Assembly (NCBI GenBank): GCA_002428685.1
Contig: DIXL01000060.1
Coordinates: 10,858-34,934 of the forward strand
Direction of reading: 5' to 3'
DNA length: 24,077 nt
Source of the DNA: Cloacimonetes bacterium UBA6081
GTDB lineage: Bacteria > Cloacimonadota > Cloacimonadia > Cloacimonadales > Cloacimonadaceae
Part shown: in pieces, positions 14,589 to 24,037 of the stretch
Numbering within the stretch: the stretch's first letter is position 1
Layout: the number at the start of each line of letters is the position of its first letter
Position numbers and translations under genes: made by a program
The notes under the pieces: model-generated
The model's database searches: none
What the model saw: only the letters and a program-made list of their open reading frames with translations
Told to the model about the DNA's origin: nothing

Positions 14589-17500
14589 ATGAAACAGGCC
14601 GTTAGGATTGTATTAGGTCTATTTATTTGTATTTTTTTCGGTAGTTTATCTGCGCAAACAATAGATTGGCAGTGGTCGTATGGCTATGGTTCGAACAGTC
14701 AGGATTATGGGCAAGACATTATGATTGATGATGCCGGGAGTGTCTTTGTTACAGGACGTTTCCAGGGAACGACAATTTTCGGTTCAACAAGCTTAACAAG
14801 TAGTGGCTACGATGATGCTTTCATTGCCAAGCTTGATGGACAGGGAAACTACATTTGGGTAAAAAAAGCAGGAGGGACAAGTTATGACATTGGTTATTCA
14901 ATTTCAACGGATAATGTGGGCAACTGTTATGTAGCAGGATACTTTCAGGGAACATCAACATTTGGTTCAATAAATTTATCTGCTGGTGCAGGAGATATTT
15001 TTGTAACAAAACTAAACGCTGAAGGAGATTTTCTCTGGGCGAAAAAAGCAGGATGGGGATCAAGTAATGACAGGGGTTATGGCATAGCGGTTGACTCTGC
15101 TGGAAACAGCTATGTTACGGGATACTTTACTGGAACTGCTACATTTGGATCATTCTCACTAATCAGTAATGGAGGGAATGATGTATTTGTTGCTAAGTTA
15201 GACACCAACGGAAACTGGTTATGGGCAACTAAAGCAGGAGGGACAACTCATGATTATGGTTATAGCGTTGATATTGATAGTAGCGGAAGCATTTATGTAA
15301 CAGGATGCATACTTAGCACTGCCTCATTTGGCGATATAACGCTTACATCGAGTAGCATGGACATCTTTGTTGGGAAATTAGACAGTAGTGGAAATTGGTT
15401 ATGGGCTAAAAGAGTCGGAGGAAGTCAAACTGGCGATTGTGGGTATGGATTAACAACCGATATTAATGGCAACAGCTATATAACGGGTAGTTTTTTGGGA
15501 TCAGCTACTTTTGACACAATTACACTATCAAGCAGTGGAAACTACGACGTTTTTGTTGCGAAAATTGATACAAATGGTAGTTGGCAATGGGCGAAAAAAA
15601 TCGGTGGAACTGGAAGCGATATAGGCTTAGCTATAGGATTAGACATTGACGGGAACAGTTATGTAACCGGAAGTTTTTCTGGAAGCGTTTTATTCGGCAC
15701 CACAAATTTAACTAGCATTGGAGGTAAAGATTTATTTTGTGCGAAGTTTGATAATTCGGGAAACACCATAAGAGCACATGGTGTCGGAGCTGTTAGTAAT
15801 GACGAGGGATATTCTATAACTATTGACAGTAGCGGAAATAGCTACATAACAGGATATTTTAGTGATGGTGCCACCTTTGGAAATGTGATTCTTCCCAGCA
15901 ATGGATCTTATGATATTTTTGTAGCCAAACTCGGTCTAACATTAGAAGATGAGTTATCTGCATTAGTGCAAACCCTTGATTTTGGCCTGGTTTGCTTGGA
16001 AGCAACATCTACAAGTCAGATTACCATTAGCAACAATGGTTACGCAGATGGTTACATCACATCTGCAAGTATTGATAATCCCAGTTTTTCTTTTGTTAGT
16101 CCTCCATCACTTCCGCTTTTAGTTCCAGCGGGTGGTTCTGTAAATATTGGCATTCAATTCAGCCCGAGTGTCGCTGGCCTACACAATGGAACTTTATCAC
16201 TAAGCGGCTCTAATAATTTTTCAGCTTCCATTACATTGTCTGGAACTGGTGAAGAACCACCGCTGCTTCCCATTTTGAGTGTATCCACCAATGTCCTGGA
16301 ATTTGGTTCAATTTTTCCAGGCAGTATGACAAGCAATCATTTTACCATAAACAATACCGGAGATGGGGATGGGATCATCACAAATGCATGGATAGATGAT
16401 CCAGCTTTTTACATTTCTTCTACTGCCTTCCCTCTCTGGATTCCAGCACACAGCTCGGTGGATGTTTATCTGGATTTTTCGTCTGGGATTATTGGAGCAC
16501 ACATAGGTAATTTAACCTTAAGCAACGACCAGGGATATTATGAAAATATTCAACTATCAGGATTTGTAGAAGATCCTTGGCCATATCCAAGCTTTAGCGT
16601 TGGCACTACAGAAATTGCTTTTGGAGTTGTTGGATTATATAATACAGCCATTCAGACGGTAGAGGTTTACAATTATGGTAATTATCCAGGGTCAGTTTTG
16701 ATAGCTTTAAATGACACCCAGAGTAATTTTACAGTGTCCATGTATCGCGATGGGAATGCTACCAATAATGTGGTGAATTCAGCAGCCAACGCAAGCCGCG
16801 AACCTTTTTACCTTGATGTTCCGCCAATGAGCATGAGTTCCTTTTATGTAACCTATGATCCTGCCAGTCCAGGCCTCCATGATGCACAAATTCAGATGAG
16901 TGGTGATCCTGATTTTTCACATACAATAACACTTACGGGATCATGCATAACCGCCAGTTTTTGGGTGGAACCACTATCTATAGATTTTGGAACAATGTTT
17001 GAGCTTGATCCAATAATGCCTGCTAATGTAACGATATACAATAGTTCCGGTGTAGATGGATACATACAAGCCATAAGTGTCAGTACGGGTAACTTCAATG
17101 TATTTAATTTTGAGCTTCCTTTATTTATCACAGCAGGTAGCTATCAAACAATAACAGTAGAGATGAATCCCTTACCTGCAGGAAGCTATTCAGGTATTCT
17201 TACGGTAATAGGAGACGACAATGTAGAGTTGAATATCAGCTTATCTGGAACGGTTATGCCCAGATTGCCTATGTTTGGTTTTTCAGTTAGTGAGCTTGAT
17301 TTTGGTTTTGAGTTGTTTGGAGGAGTCTCTTATCAATCGGTAACGGTTAGAAATGATGGCATGGGTCTGGGGACATTCAGTTTATCGCTAAGTGGCAACG
17401 CATCTTTTAGTATAGATGATTCTTTTCCTTATTCTAATTGGCTTGAACCGGGACAAACTACAGAAATTATAATTAAGTATCAGCCAATCAACAACGATGT

Positions 17501-20500
17501 TCACCAGGGAACTCTGATACTAAGCTGTGCAGGGGTGCCAGATATTACTGCTTCCATAAATGGCAATTGTAGTCATGATGGGGATTTTGGCTGGCAGTGG
17601 GTAAGTGCTATGGCTAATACAGGATACAGTGATGGTAATTCGATGAATATAGACCCCATGGGTAATATCATCACCACCGGATACTATTCTTTCTACCAAC
17701 GCATGGATGAAAATGAGGTTCAGCGAGATAACTATTTTAGTTTTTTCGTAAATAAAGCCAATCCCAATGGAACAACCTTATGGTCTGCAGGAGTTACCGG
17801 ACAAGGTCATATTCGCTCAAATGCGGTAGTGTGTGATGCGCAAGGCAACAGCTATATAACGGGATTGTTTTATGGATCGTTTTTATTTGGAACGGACACA
17901 ATAACAAGTATAGACAATAGTAATGATGTGTTTGTGGCAAAAATTGATCCCAATGGCAATTGGCTTTGGGCAATTTCCGCTGGCGGGATGGATTGGGACG
18001 AAGCCTATGGAATAGCAATAGATCTGGCAGGAAACATAGTAATAACTGGCAATATCGAGGCCGCAGCGAGTTTCGGAGAGTTTAACTTACCCTACATAGG
18101 ATACTCATCAGACATGTTTATTGCCAAGCTTTCTCCTGCTGGTTCCTGGATTTGGGCAAAGAGTTTTGGCAGCACTGGACAGGATTGGAGCTATGCTATT
18201 GCACCAGATAATAATGGAAACTATCTGGTAACCGGAAGAGCAAATACGGCAGTAAATTTTGGTGATGGAGTATCCATTAGCAGTGGAGGTTACTTCACTG
18301 CCAAGATAAATTCCACAGGAACTTGGCTGTGGGCGATAAGAACTGCCGGCGGGAATTCGATCTGTGTGGATTCCGATAATAATGCCATTATTATTGCAGA
18401 GTCGTTCACAATTTACAAAGTTAGCGAAGCAGGAGTCGTTACCTGGACCAGAAACGTATCTGGATCAGCAAATGGCAGAGCTGTAGCAGTGGATAGCTCT
18501 GGCAACATTTTCGTAGCCGGGACTTTTTCCGGTAATGCAGAATTTGGGACTATAGAGCTTTGTAACTATTTTCCCAGTCTTGCTCTGGCAAAATTAAATT
18601 CAAATGGACAGTGGCAATGGGCAGTGAAAGCTTGTGGAGCCGGAAGTGCAAGTCTAAATTACCTAAGCATGGATGCCGGAGGAAATCCTATTGTGTGGGG
18701 AAATATTCAAGGAGGAATAAACTTTGGTCAGCTATATTTAGATTCATCATATAATGGGTCTTTCATCGCTAAGTTTGCAGAAACCAACTCCAACCAGACT
18801 GCCCAACTGGTGGTAAGTCCCACTCTCATAGATTTTGAAACAGTTCTGGTGGAAACAGATAATCAAGCTGAAGTGATTGTAAGCAACACCGGAAGCTTAA
18901 CTGGCTTCATAAGCGGAGTGAATTTGAACGCGCATGAGTATTTCTCTATCTCCGATTTAAGTGAATTTCCTATTGCCCTTACACCCGGTCAGAGCATAAG
19001 CATAGGTGTTGGCTATCATCCTCTGCTTGCAGGTGAACATAGCGGAACCATTACTATTACAGGAGATTGGGGTTTTTCTCAAATAATTACGCTACAGGGA
19101 ATTGCCGAAGATGCTCCTGTTTTGTTGGGAGAAATTGTTAGTAATCCATCCTCAATTTCTTTTGGTTCCAAGTACATAGGTAGCTCCACTCTTAGCAGCG
19201 TTTCTCTGAAAAACATAGGACTTGCGGGTGCGATCATAACCAATGTCGAAAAAACCGGAAGTGTCAACTTTAGTATCTACTCTGGATCACGTAGTTTGGA
19301 TGAGATAAATGTACTGCCACAAAAGGAGAGGGCTTTTGCACCTGTTACGTTGCTTCCAGGCGATTCATTGATAGTAACCGTGGTTTTCCATCCCTTTTCC
19401 GAGGGTGTGTTTTCCGGAGATGTAACAGTCTCCACGGATATACCAAGTCAGTTATCCATCCCCTTAAGCGGAACCGGAGTATCATACCCATATCCCCTGA
19501 TATCGGTTCAGCCAAATCCCTTACAACACACCATGCAAGAACAATCTGTTTCCACCCGCACCCTGGAAATATCCAATCAGGGAACTCAGATCCTTACCTA
19601 TAACATAAATACCAGTAGTTTACCGGAATGGCTGACTGTGGAAGTTAGTTCTGCTGTTGTAAATCCCATGGATACCGGCATAGTTATTTTACGATTTAAT
19701 TCTCAGACCCTTGCTTCAAATCCGCCCGATACAGCTTATGAAGACGGCTACAATTATAGTTTGCACATACTTAGTAATGACCCCCTAAATCCGGATTACA
19801 CAGTCAACATCCAATTGTTGGTGGTAGAGCTGCAGTTGCAGGTGGAGTTCTCTGGCACTCCTTTGTCTGGGCATGCTCCTCTGCAAATTCAGTTCACAGA
19901 TCAATCCACCATAAATCAAGACATGGGGGCAGCAAGCATAACGGGCTGGAGGTGGGATTTTGAAAATGATGGAGTGATTGATAGCTGGGTGCAGCATCCT
20001 TCGTTTACCTATTCGCAGCCGGGGATTTACTCCGTAAAACTTACCGTTATTACCAGTAATGGCTTACTGAGACTGCTGGTAAAACAAAACTACATCACAG
20101 TTATGAATTCTGTTCCTGTAATTGCAAACCCTCTGCCTGTAATCAACAACATGTCCGAAGATGTTGAGTGGGGTCCACACCCGCTAATCGCTAATACAAC
20201 CACTCCCAATGGCATCTTTTCAGATGCAGATGGCGATCCCCTAACATTTGAAACAATCAATTCCAACCACATCTTTGTCTCTATCTGGAACAATCAGTTT
20301 GAACTCAACTCAACTTTGGATTGGAATGGCACAGAAACAATCAGAATAACTGCACATGATCCCTTTGGCCAAAGCGTAACTCAAAGTATCATAGTTACTG
20401 TTACTCCTGTAAATGATGCTCCCGTGATTAATCTGCCCAGTAATATGGCTTTCATCCGCAATTCGAGTTTCACGGTGAATTTTAGCCCATACATCCATGA

Positions 20501-23500
20501 TCCCGATAACAGCATTGAAAACCTGTCTATAGTTATCACTCCTCTTACTTATCCACGTAACATAAACTTTGTCTACACTCCAATAAACGAACCCAGTGTG
20601 CCAGGGCAGCTTACAACCGTATTCTCTGCTACTCCAAACTGGTCGGGGGTGGAATCGTTTTTCCTGCTTGTTAATGATAACAGGGGTAGGGCAATAGGGA
20701 CAGCAATATTCCAGCTTACTGTCTTGCAAAACTTTACGGTTCAGATGACGGCATCAACAGGCACTGCTGCCACTATTGCCTTTTCAGGGCAAACAGTGAA
20801 TTTTATGGATAGAACCGTGGGGAATCCCAATTGGTGGCAGTGGCAGTTTTTCTGCAATGGCATCCCTGTTCAAACCAGCCTCCTGCAAAATCCCAGCTTC
20901 TCTTTTACGCAAGCGGGTAGCTATGATGTGCACCTTTTACTGGGAAATTCTGAAGCCGGGGTGGAATCTGAACTTATTAGCCCCAATTTATTTTCGCTAA
21001 GCGGAACAGCGGTTGACAATAACAATCTTCCCACTACCTGGACATTGCTTGGCTCGCCATACAACTTGTTTGGCGACGTAACCATTCCCGCAAACCAATC
21101 CGTTCAGATCGAAGAAGATGTGGTGGTAAACATCTTTTCCGAAGCACCCGTTGAGGTAACCGGTTCCATGATAGCCAATAACGTGGTTTTCCAACCCCAA
21201 ACGGATAGTGGCACCTGGAATGGGCTTGTTTTTAATGGAAACCCCAGACGCTCCAGTTCACTGCAGAACTGCCAAATCATCAATGCGGAAAACCCTATTC
21301 AGATAATGGGTTCCAGCCCCAGCATCAACAACCTCGTGATAGCCCCAGCCGACACCCTTGTCTTTTTTAATCAGCAGGCCATTTTGTTGCAGGGCAATTC
21401 CACTCCCAATCTAAGTAACATCCAGATAGTGAATTACAACACAGGATTACTACTTAACAACCTGGTGCAAAGCGTTCCAGGTGTTCCCATTCTAAACAAT
21501 GTGCAGATTCGTGCCTCTCAAGTGGATAGACGCAATTCCGGAGATGACAACGCAGTAATTATCTCCGGCAATTGTAATGCCAATCTCACAAATATCCAGA
21601 TTAGTAACTACAATACAGGCATAGTTATAGATGGCATCAATGCCACCTCTGGTAACAATCCAACCATATCCGGGGTAAATATTATTAGTCCTATGCAAAC
21701 AAGATCACTATCCACTGGGATTCAGCTAAAAGGCAATGCCGGTGCGCATCTGGAGGACATAGATATTACAGATGCGCTAACCGGAATGGAATTGATTGGT
21801 GATGGCATTTTGCCTCAAAATACTCCTACGTTAACCAACGTCCGCATCCGCAACACAAATTCCGCACTGCGAACCGAGTCTGTAGCCATTTTGTGCAGGG
21901 AAGTGGCAGCTCTTCAGATAACGGACTTGGAAACAGATGGTTATGCTTATGGTTTAAGCCTGCAGGATTCTACCCTGGCCACCATCTCCAATTACAATTT
22001 GACCAACCTCAACCTCAATAACAGCCTGCAGGATACCCGGCAGGAAAAGGTTGGCATCAAAACCATAGGAGCCATTTCTCTGAACCTGACTGATGTGGAA
22101 GTGGCAAATTATCAAATTGGCTTGAAGTATGATTCCGGCGGAGCAGATTTATTGGCCAATACACCTACCCTTACCAATGTCCGCATCCGCAATACAAGCA
22201 GCACAGTGCGGCAACCCACCATCGGGATGCAGCTAAACAACCTGAAAAAAGTAATTGTGGATAATAGCGAGATTATTGGCTGTGGAGTTGGCTTGGAGAT
22301 CATCAATGATGACCTGCGTGGCACTTCATCCCCCACGCTTACCAATGTGCGAATCCGCAACACCAATAGCACTGTCCGTAGCGAAAACATCGGCATGTAT
22401 CTGGCCTCACAAGTTCGGGGTAAAATTCAAAATTGCGAAATTGAGAATGCCGGAATCGGGATTATGATTGCCGATGGTAACCTTACCGAGCTTATCTACA
22501 ACAAGATAAAGAACTGCGAAACCGGCATCAGGGCTTCCGGAATAGAACCTCCCAACCCAATCAAGACCCAAATGGTTTATGTGGAAGCTGACTATTATGA
22601 TGATAATCCTGGCTATCAATTCCGGGCCTTTGAGCTGAACTACTTTGGCCCCTGGCAGATTCGCAATAATACCATTTGGGGTTATCCCTGCGGTTTGAAA
22701 AGCCAATCGGCACAGGTAAACTTCACCGGCAACATCCTTTGGCACGATACTACGCTTATCACAACCCCTTTCAATCTGCTTAGCAGCGACTTAAGCCAAA
22801 GTTACAACGATATCGCCTTTGCCAATGGCATTTATCCCGGAACCGGAAACATCAATGCTGCTCCCCTGTTTATTGATGCTGCCAATGCTGATTTTGCCCT
22901 GCATTACAACAGCCCTTGCATCGATGCGGGATCACCTTTGTTTTTGGATTCGGACGGCACTGTTTCGGATATGGGAGCCAACAGCTATCAGCACCAGGTT
23001 GGCATGAATGCTTCTGCCAGATTTATCCAAACCGGAAGCAGCGTTACCTTCACCAACACTACCATCGGTCATGATTACCCCGAGACAATTGTGGAATGGG
23101 ATCTTGGCAATAACGGCATAATTGATGCTACCTCCAGAGATTGGACCTACCAGTTTAATGAGCCCGGAATTTATGACTTGAGGCTAAACATGACCACCGG
23201 CTTGCTGCAGGATACAAAGCTGTATCGTGCCATCGTGGTAGCCCAAACCGTGAATCTGAAAGCACCTGAAAATGTTGCCATCAGCCTTGCGGCAAACAAC
23301 ATTTTGCTTAGCTGGGATGCGGTTACCCAAACTGTGGAAAATCAACCGGTTACGGTTCCCTTTTACCTTGTTTACGCTTCACCCAATCCTTATGGAGTAT
23401 ATGAATTTGTCGGCTTTAGCGAAAACGGCCTTACCCAATATCTGCATCTGGGAGGGGGCGGCTTGGCAAAAAGCTTCTACTTCGTTATCGGTTTTTCCGG

Positions 23501-23579
23501 TTCTCGAGGCGAATTGCTGCACTTTATCAACGAAAATCACGGGAAAACAATTAGAAAACCCCAAAGCATGAACAAATAG
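14589..23579 (+). CDS. giant modular surface protein: SBBP propellers, ASH modules, PKD, beta-helix
   Basis: This 2996-residue protein has a signal peptide (about residues 1-22, ending SLSAQ). In order it shows: SBBP propeller 1 (about 28-454; seven SYVTGxFxG-like blades), five choice-of-anchor-D (ASH) modules (about 459-995; xLDFGxV starts, LSGTG ends), and SBBP propeller 2 (about 996-1401; seven blades, the fifth degenerate). Then come two more ASH modules (about 1404-1631), a BACON-like Ig module (about 1634-1746), PKD (WRWDFENDGVID, about 1749-1838) and cadherin-like modules (DADGDPLTF, about 1843-2050). A second PKD, a parallel beta-helix (about 2138-2770), a third PKD (VEWDLGNNGIID, about 2806-2888) and an FN3-like end complete it. 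AAGGAG at 14577-14582 supports the start. No enzyme motif is seen. An adhesin or surface-structure role is inferred. Unlike the preceding gene it lacks a YPNPF-type sorting domain. Confidence 0.9.
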   Translation: MKQAVRIVLGLFICIFFGSLSAQTIDWQWSYGYGSNSQDYGQDIMIDDAGSVFVTGRFQGTTIFGSTSLTSSGYDDAFIAKLDGQGNYIWVKKAGGTSYDIGYSISTDNVGNCYVAGYFQGTSTFGSINLSAGAGDIFVTKLNAEGDFLWAKKAGWGSSNDRGYGIAVDSAGNSYVTGYFTGTATFGSFSLISNGGNDVFVAKLDTNGNWLWATKAGGTTHDYGYSVDIDSSGSIYVTGCILSTASFGDITLTSSSMDIFVGKLDSSGNWLWAKRVGGSQTGDCGYGLTTDINGNSYITGSFLGSATFDTITLSSSGNYDVFVAKIDTNGSWQWAKKIGGTGSDIGLAIGLDIDGNSYVTGSFSGSVLFGTTNLTSIGGKDLFCAKFDNSGNTIRAHGVGAVSNDEGYSITIDSSGNSYITGYFSDGATFGNVILPSNGSYDIFVAKLGLTLEDELSALVQTLDFGLVCLEATSTSQITISNNGYADGYITSASIDNPSFSFVSPPSLPLLVPAGGSVNIGIQFSPSVAGLHNGTLSLSGSNNFSASITLSGTGEEPPLLPILSVSTNVLEFGSIFPGSMTSNHFTINNTGDGDGIITNAWIDDPAFYISSTAFPLWIPAHSSVDVYLDFSSGIIGAHIGNLTLSNDQGYYENIQLSGFVEDPWPYPSFSVGTTEIAFGVVGLYNTAIQTVEVYNYGNYPGSVLIALNDTQSNFTVSMYRDGNATNNVVNSAANASREPFYLDVPPMSMSSFYVTYDPASPGLHDAQIQMSGDPDFSHTITLTGSCITASFWVEPLSIDFGTMFELDPIMPANVTIYNSSGVDGYIQAISVSTGNFNVFNFELPLFITAGSYQTITVEMNPLPAGSYSGILTVIGDDNVELNISLSGTVMPRLPMFGFSVSELDFGFELFGGVSYQSVTVRNDGMGLGTFSLSLSGNASFSIDDSFPYSNWLEPGQTTEIIIKYQPINNDVHQGTLILSCAGVPDITASINGNCSHDGDFGWQWVSAMANTGYSDGNSMNIDPMGNIITTGYYSFYQRMDENEVQRDNYFSFFVNKANPNGTTLWSAGVTGQGHIRSNAVVCDAQGNSYITGLFYGSFLFGTDTITSIDNSNDVFVAKIDPNGNWLWAISAGGMDWDEAYGIAIDLAGNIVITGNIEAAASFGEFNLPYIGYSSDMFIAKLSPAGSWIWAKSFGSTGQDWSYAIAPDNNGNYLVTGRANTAVNFGDGVSISSGGYFTAKINSTGTWLWAIRTAGGNSICVDSDNNAIIIAESFTIYKVSEAGVVTWTRNVSGSANGRAVAVDSSGNIFVAGTFSGNAEFGTIELCNYFPSLALAKLNSNGQWQWAVKACGAGSASLNYLSMDAGGNPIVWGNIQGGINFGQLYLDSSYNGSFIAKFAETNSNQTAQLVVSPTLIDFETVLVETDNQAEVIVSNTGSLTGFISGVNLNAHEYFSISDLSEFPIALTPGQSISIGVGYHPLLAGEHSGTITITGDWGFSQIITLQGIAEDAPVLLGEIVSNPSSISFGSKYIGSSTLSSVSLKNIGLAGAIITNVEKTGSVNFSIYSGSRSLDEINVLPQKERAFAPVTLLPGDSLIVTVVFHPFSEGVFSGDVTVSTDIPSQLSIPLSGTGVSYPYPLISVQPNPLQHTMQEQSVSTRTLEISNQGTQILTYNINTSSLPEWLTVEVSSAVVNPMDTGIVILRFNSQTLASNPPDTAYEDGYNYSLHILSNDPLNPDYTVNIQLLVVELQLQVEFSGTPLSGHAPLQIQFTDQSTINQDMGAASITGWRWDFENDGVIDSWVQHPSFTYSQPGIYSVKLTVITSNGLLRLLVKQNYITVMNSVPVIANPLPVINNMSEDVEWGPHPLIANTTTPNGIFSDADGDPLTFETINSNHIFVSIWNNQFELNSTLDWNGTETIRITAHDPFGQSVTQSIIVTVTPVNDAPVINLPSNMAFIRNSSFTVNFSPYIHDPDNSIENLSIVITPLTYPRNINFVYTPINEPSVPGQLTTVFSATPNWSGVESFFLLVNDNRGRAIGTAIFQLTVLQNFTVQMTASTGTAATIAFSGQTVNFMDRTVGNPNWWQWQFFCNGIPVQTSLLQNPSFSFTQAGSYDVHLLLGNSEAGVESELISPNLFSLSGTAVDNNNLPTTWTLLGSPYNLFGDVTIPANQSVQIEEDVVVNIFSEAPVEVTGSMIANNVVFQPQTDSGTWNGLVFNGNPRRSSSLQNCQIINAENPIQIMGSSPSINNLVIAPADTLVFFNQQAILLQGNSTPNLSNIQIVNYNTGLLLNNLVQSVPGVPILNNVQIRASQVDRRNSGDDNAVIISGNCNANLTNIQISNYNTGIVIDGINATSGNNPTISGVNIISPMQTRSLSTGIQLKGNAGAHLEDIDITDALTGMELIGDGILPQNTPTLTNVRIRNTNSALRTESVAILCREVAALQITDLETDGYAYGLSLQDSTLATISNYNLTNLNLNNSLQDTRQEKVGIKTIGAISLNLTDVEVANYQIGLKYDSGGADLLANTPTLTNVRIRNTSSTVRQPTIGMQLNNLKKVIVDNSEIIGCGVGLEIINDDLRGTSSPTLTNVRIRNTNSTVRSENIGMYLASQVRGKIQNCEIENAGIGIMIADGNLTELIYNKIKNCETGIRASGIEPPNPIKTQMVYVEADYYDDNPGYQFRAFELNYFGPWQIRNNTIWGYPCGLKSQSAQVNFTGNILWHDTTLITTPFNLLSSDLSQSYNDIAFANGIYPGTGNINAAPLFIDAANADFALHYNSPCIDAGSPLFLDSDGTVSDMGANSYQHQVGMNASARFIQTGSSVTFTNTTIGHDYPETIVEWDLGNNGIIDATSRDWTYQFNEPGIYDLRLNMTTGLLQDTKLYRAIVVAQTVNLKAPENVAISLAANNILLSWDAVTQTVENQPVTVPFYLVYASPNPYGVYEFVGFSENGLTQYLHLGGGGLAKSFYFVIGFSGSRGELLHFINENHGKTIRKPQSMNK
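21822..22379 (+). repeat. in-frame DNA repeats inside the beta-helix coding region
   Basis: Near-identical segments of about 50 bp occur at 21822-21871, 22161-22210 and about 22327-22379. Each encodes PTLTNVRIRNT followed by an S-[AT]-[LV]-R segment. Offsets are 339 bp (113 codons) and 168 bp (56 codons), so the unit is about 56 codons and one intermediate copy has diverged. Weaker relatives lie upstream, including ILNNVQIRAS near 21490 and the NYNTG pair at about 21434 and 21611. The repeats match coils of the beta-helix. Confidence 0.75.
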
Positions 23580-23627
23580 CTGCACAGATCACAAAGCCCG
23601 AAGATTCTCGTCAAGCCCGCTCAGTAG

Positions 23628-23702
23628 TTGTCATTCCCGCTAAGGAGAATGAGAGAAAACTCCGACAAAGACCGTAGCCCATCTTTCGCAAAATATGGGC
23701 TA
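23628..23702. repeat. solitary REP-like end and hairpin after the giant gene
   Basis: TTGTCATTCCCGC (23628-23640) matches the end of the REPIN-like elements, but its partner arm is degraded. TAGCCCAT (23675-23682) and ATGGGCTA (23695-23702) form a perfect 8-bp stem with a 12-base loop. The stem lies about 100 bp after the giant gene's stop and could end its transcript, but no T-run follows. Confidence 0.45.
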
Positions 23703-23754
23703 AGTTATTGCAAAATAGAGAGGGGGTTGTTCATTTGGGCACTAAACTCTGCGT

Positions 23755-24037
23755 TTGTGATCATCCAATTTTATGCCGGCTACTTTGCCTTCCTGATGGA
23801 GGTCAGGCTCACAGCGGGCATAGACAGACGATCTATCAGGTCTTCTTGTTCTTCATAAATCTCTTTCAGATCTCAGGGAGCGTCATTGGTATCGCTATCC
23901 TTGCCTATCACCTGCTCAACGCTATCTGCCTTGTACTCCGTGAGGATGGGATCCATGATTCCTGGAAAACGGTAAGAGAGCTGATGTCCACTCATCGGAT
24001 CGTAAGCGTTTCTGGGCTAGTGTCATGTCAAGCATAG
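23755..24037 (+). pseudogene. IS1634-like transposase, C-terminal remnant
   Basis: Two frames carry pieces of one transposase C-terminus. Around 23770-23820 the frame encodes FYAGYFAFLMEVRLTAGID. From about 23885 another frame encodes IGIAILAYHLLNAI, then GIHDSWKTVRELMSTHRIVS. The second piece is characteristic of the C-terminal helix region of IS1634/IS1549-type DDE transposases. The segment between them, which would hold the third catalytic acidic residue, is missing. This is therefore a frameshifted and internally deleted relic. Its stop codon falls inside the palindromic repeat at the window end, so that repeat may be, or overlap, the original IS terminus. It belongs to a different family from the transposase fragments at the left edge. 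Confidence 0.6.

Noticed and set aside
21822..22379. Repeats with regular offsets as a possible CRISPR or regulatory array.
   Set aside because: They are in frame, encode beta-helix coils, and the intervening sequence is coding and related at the protein level.
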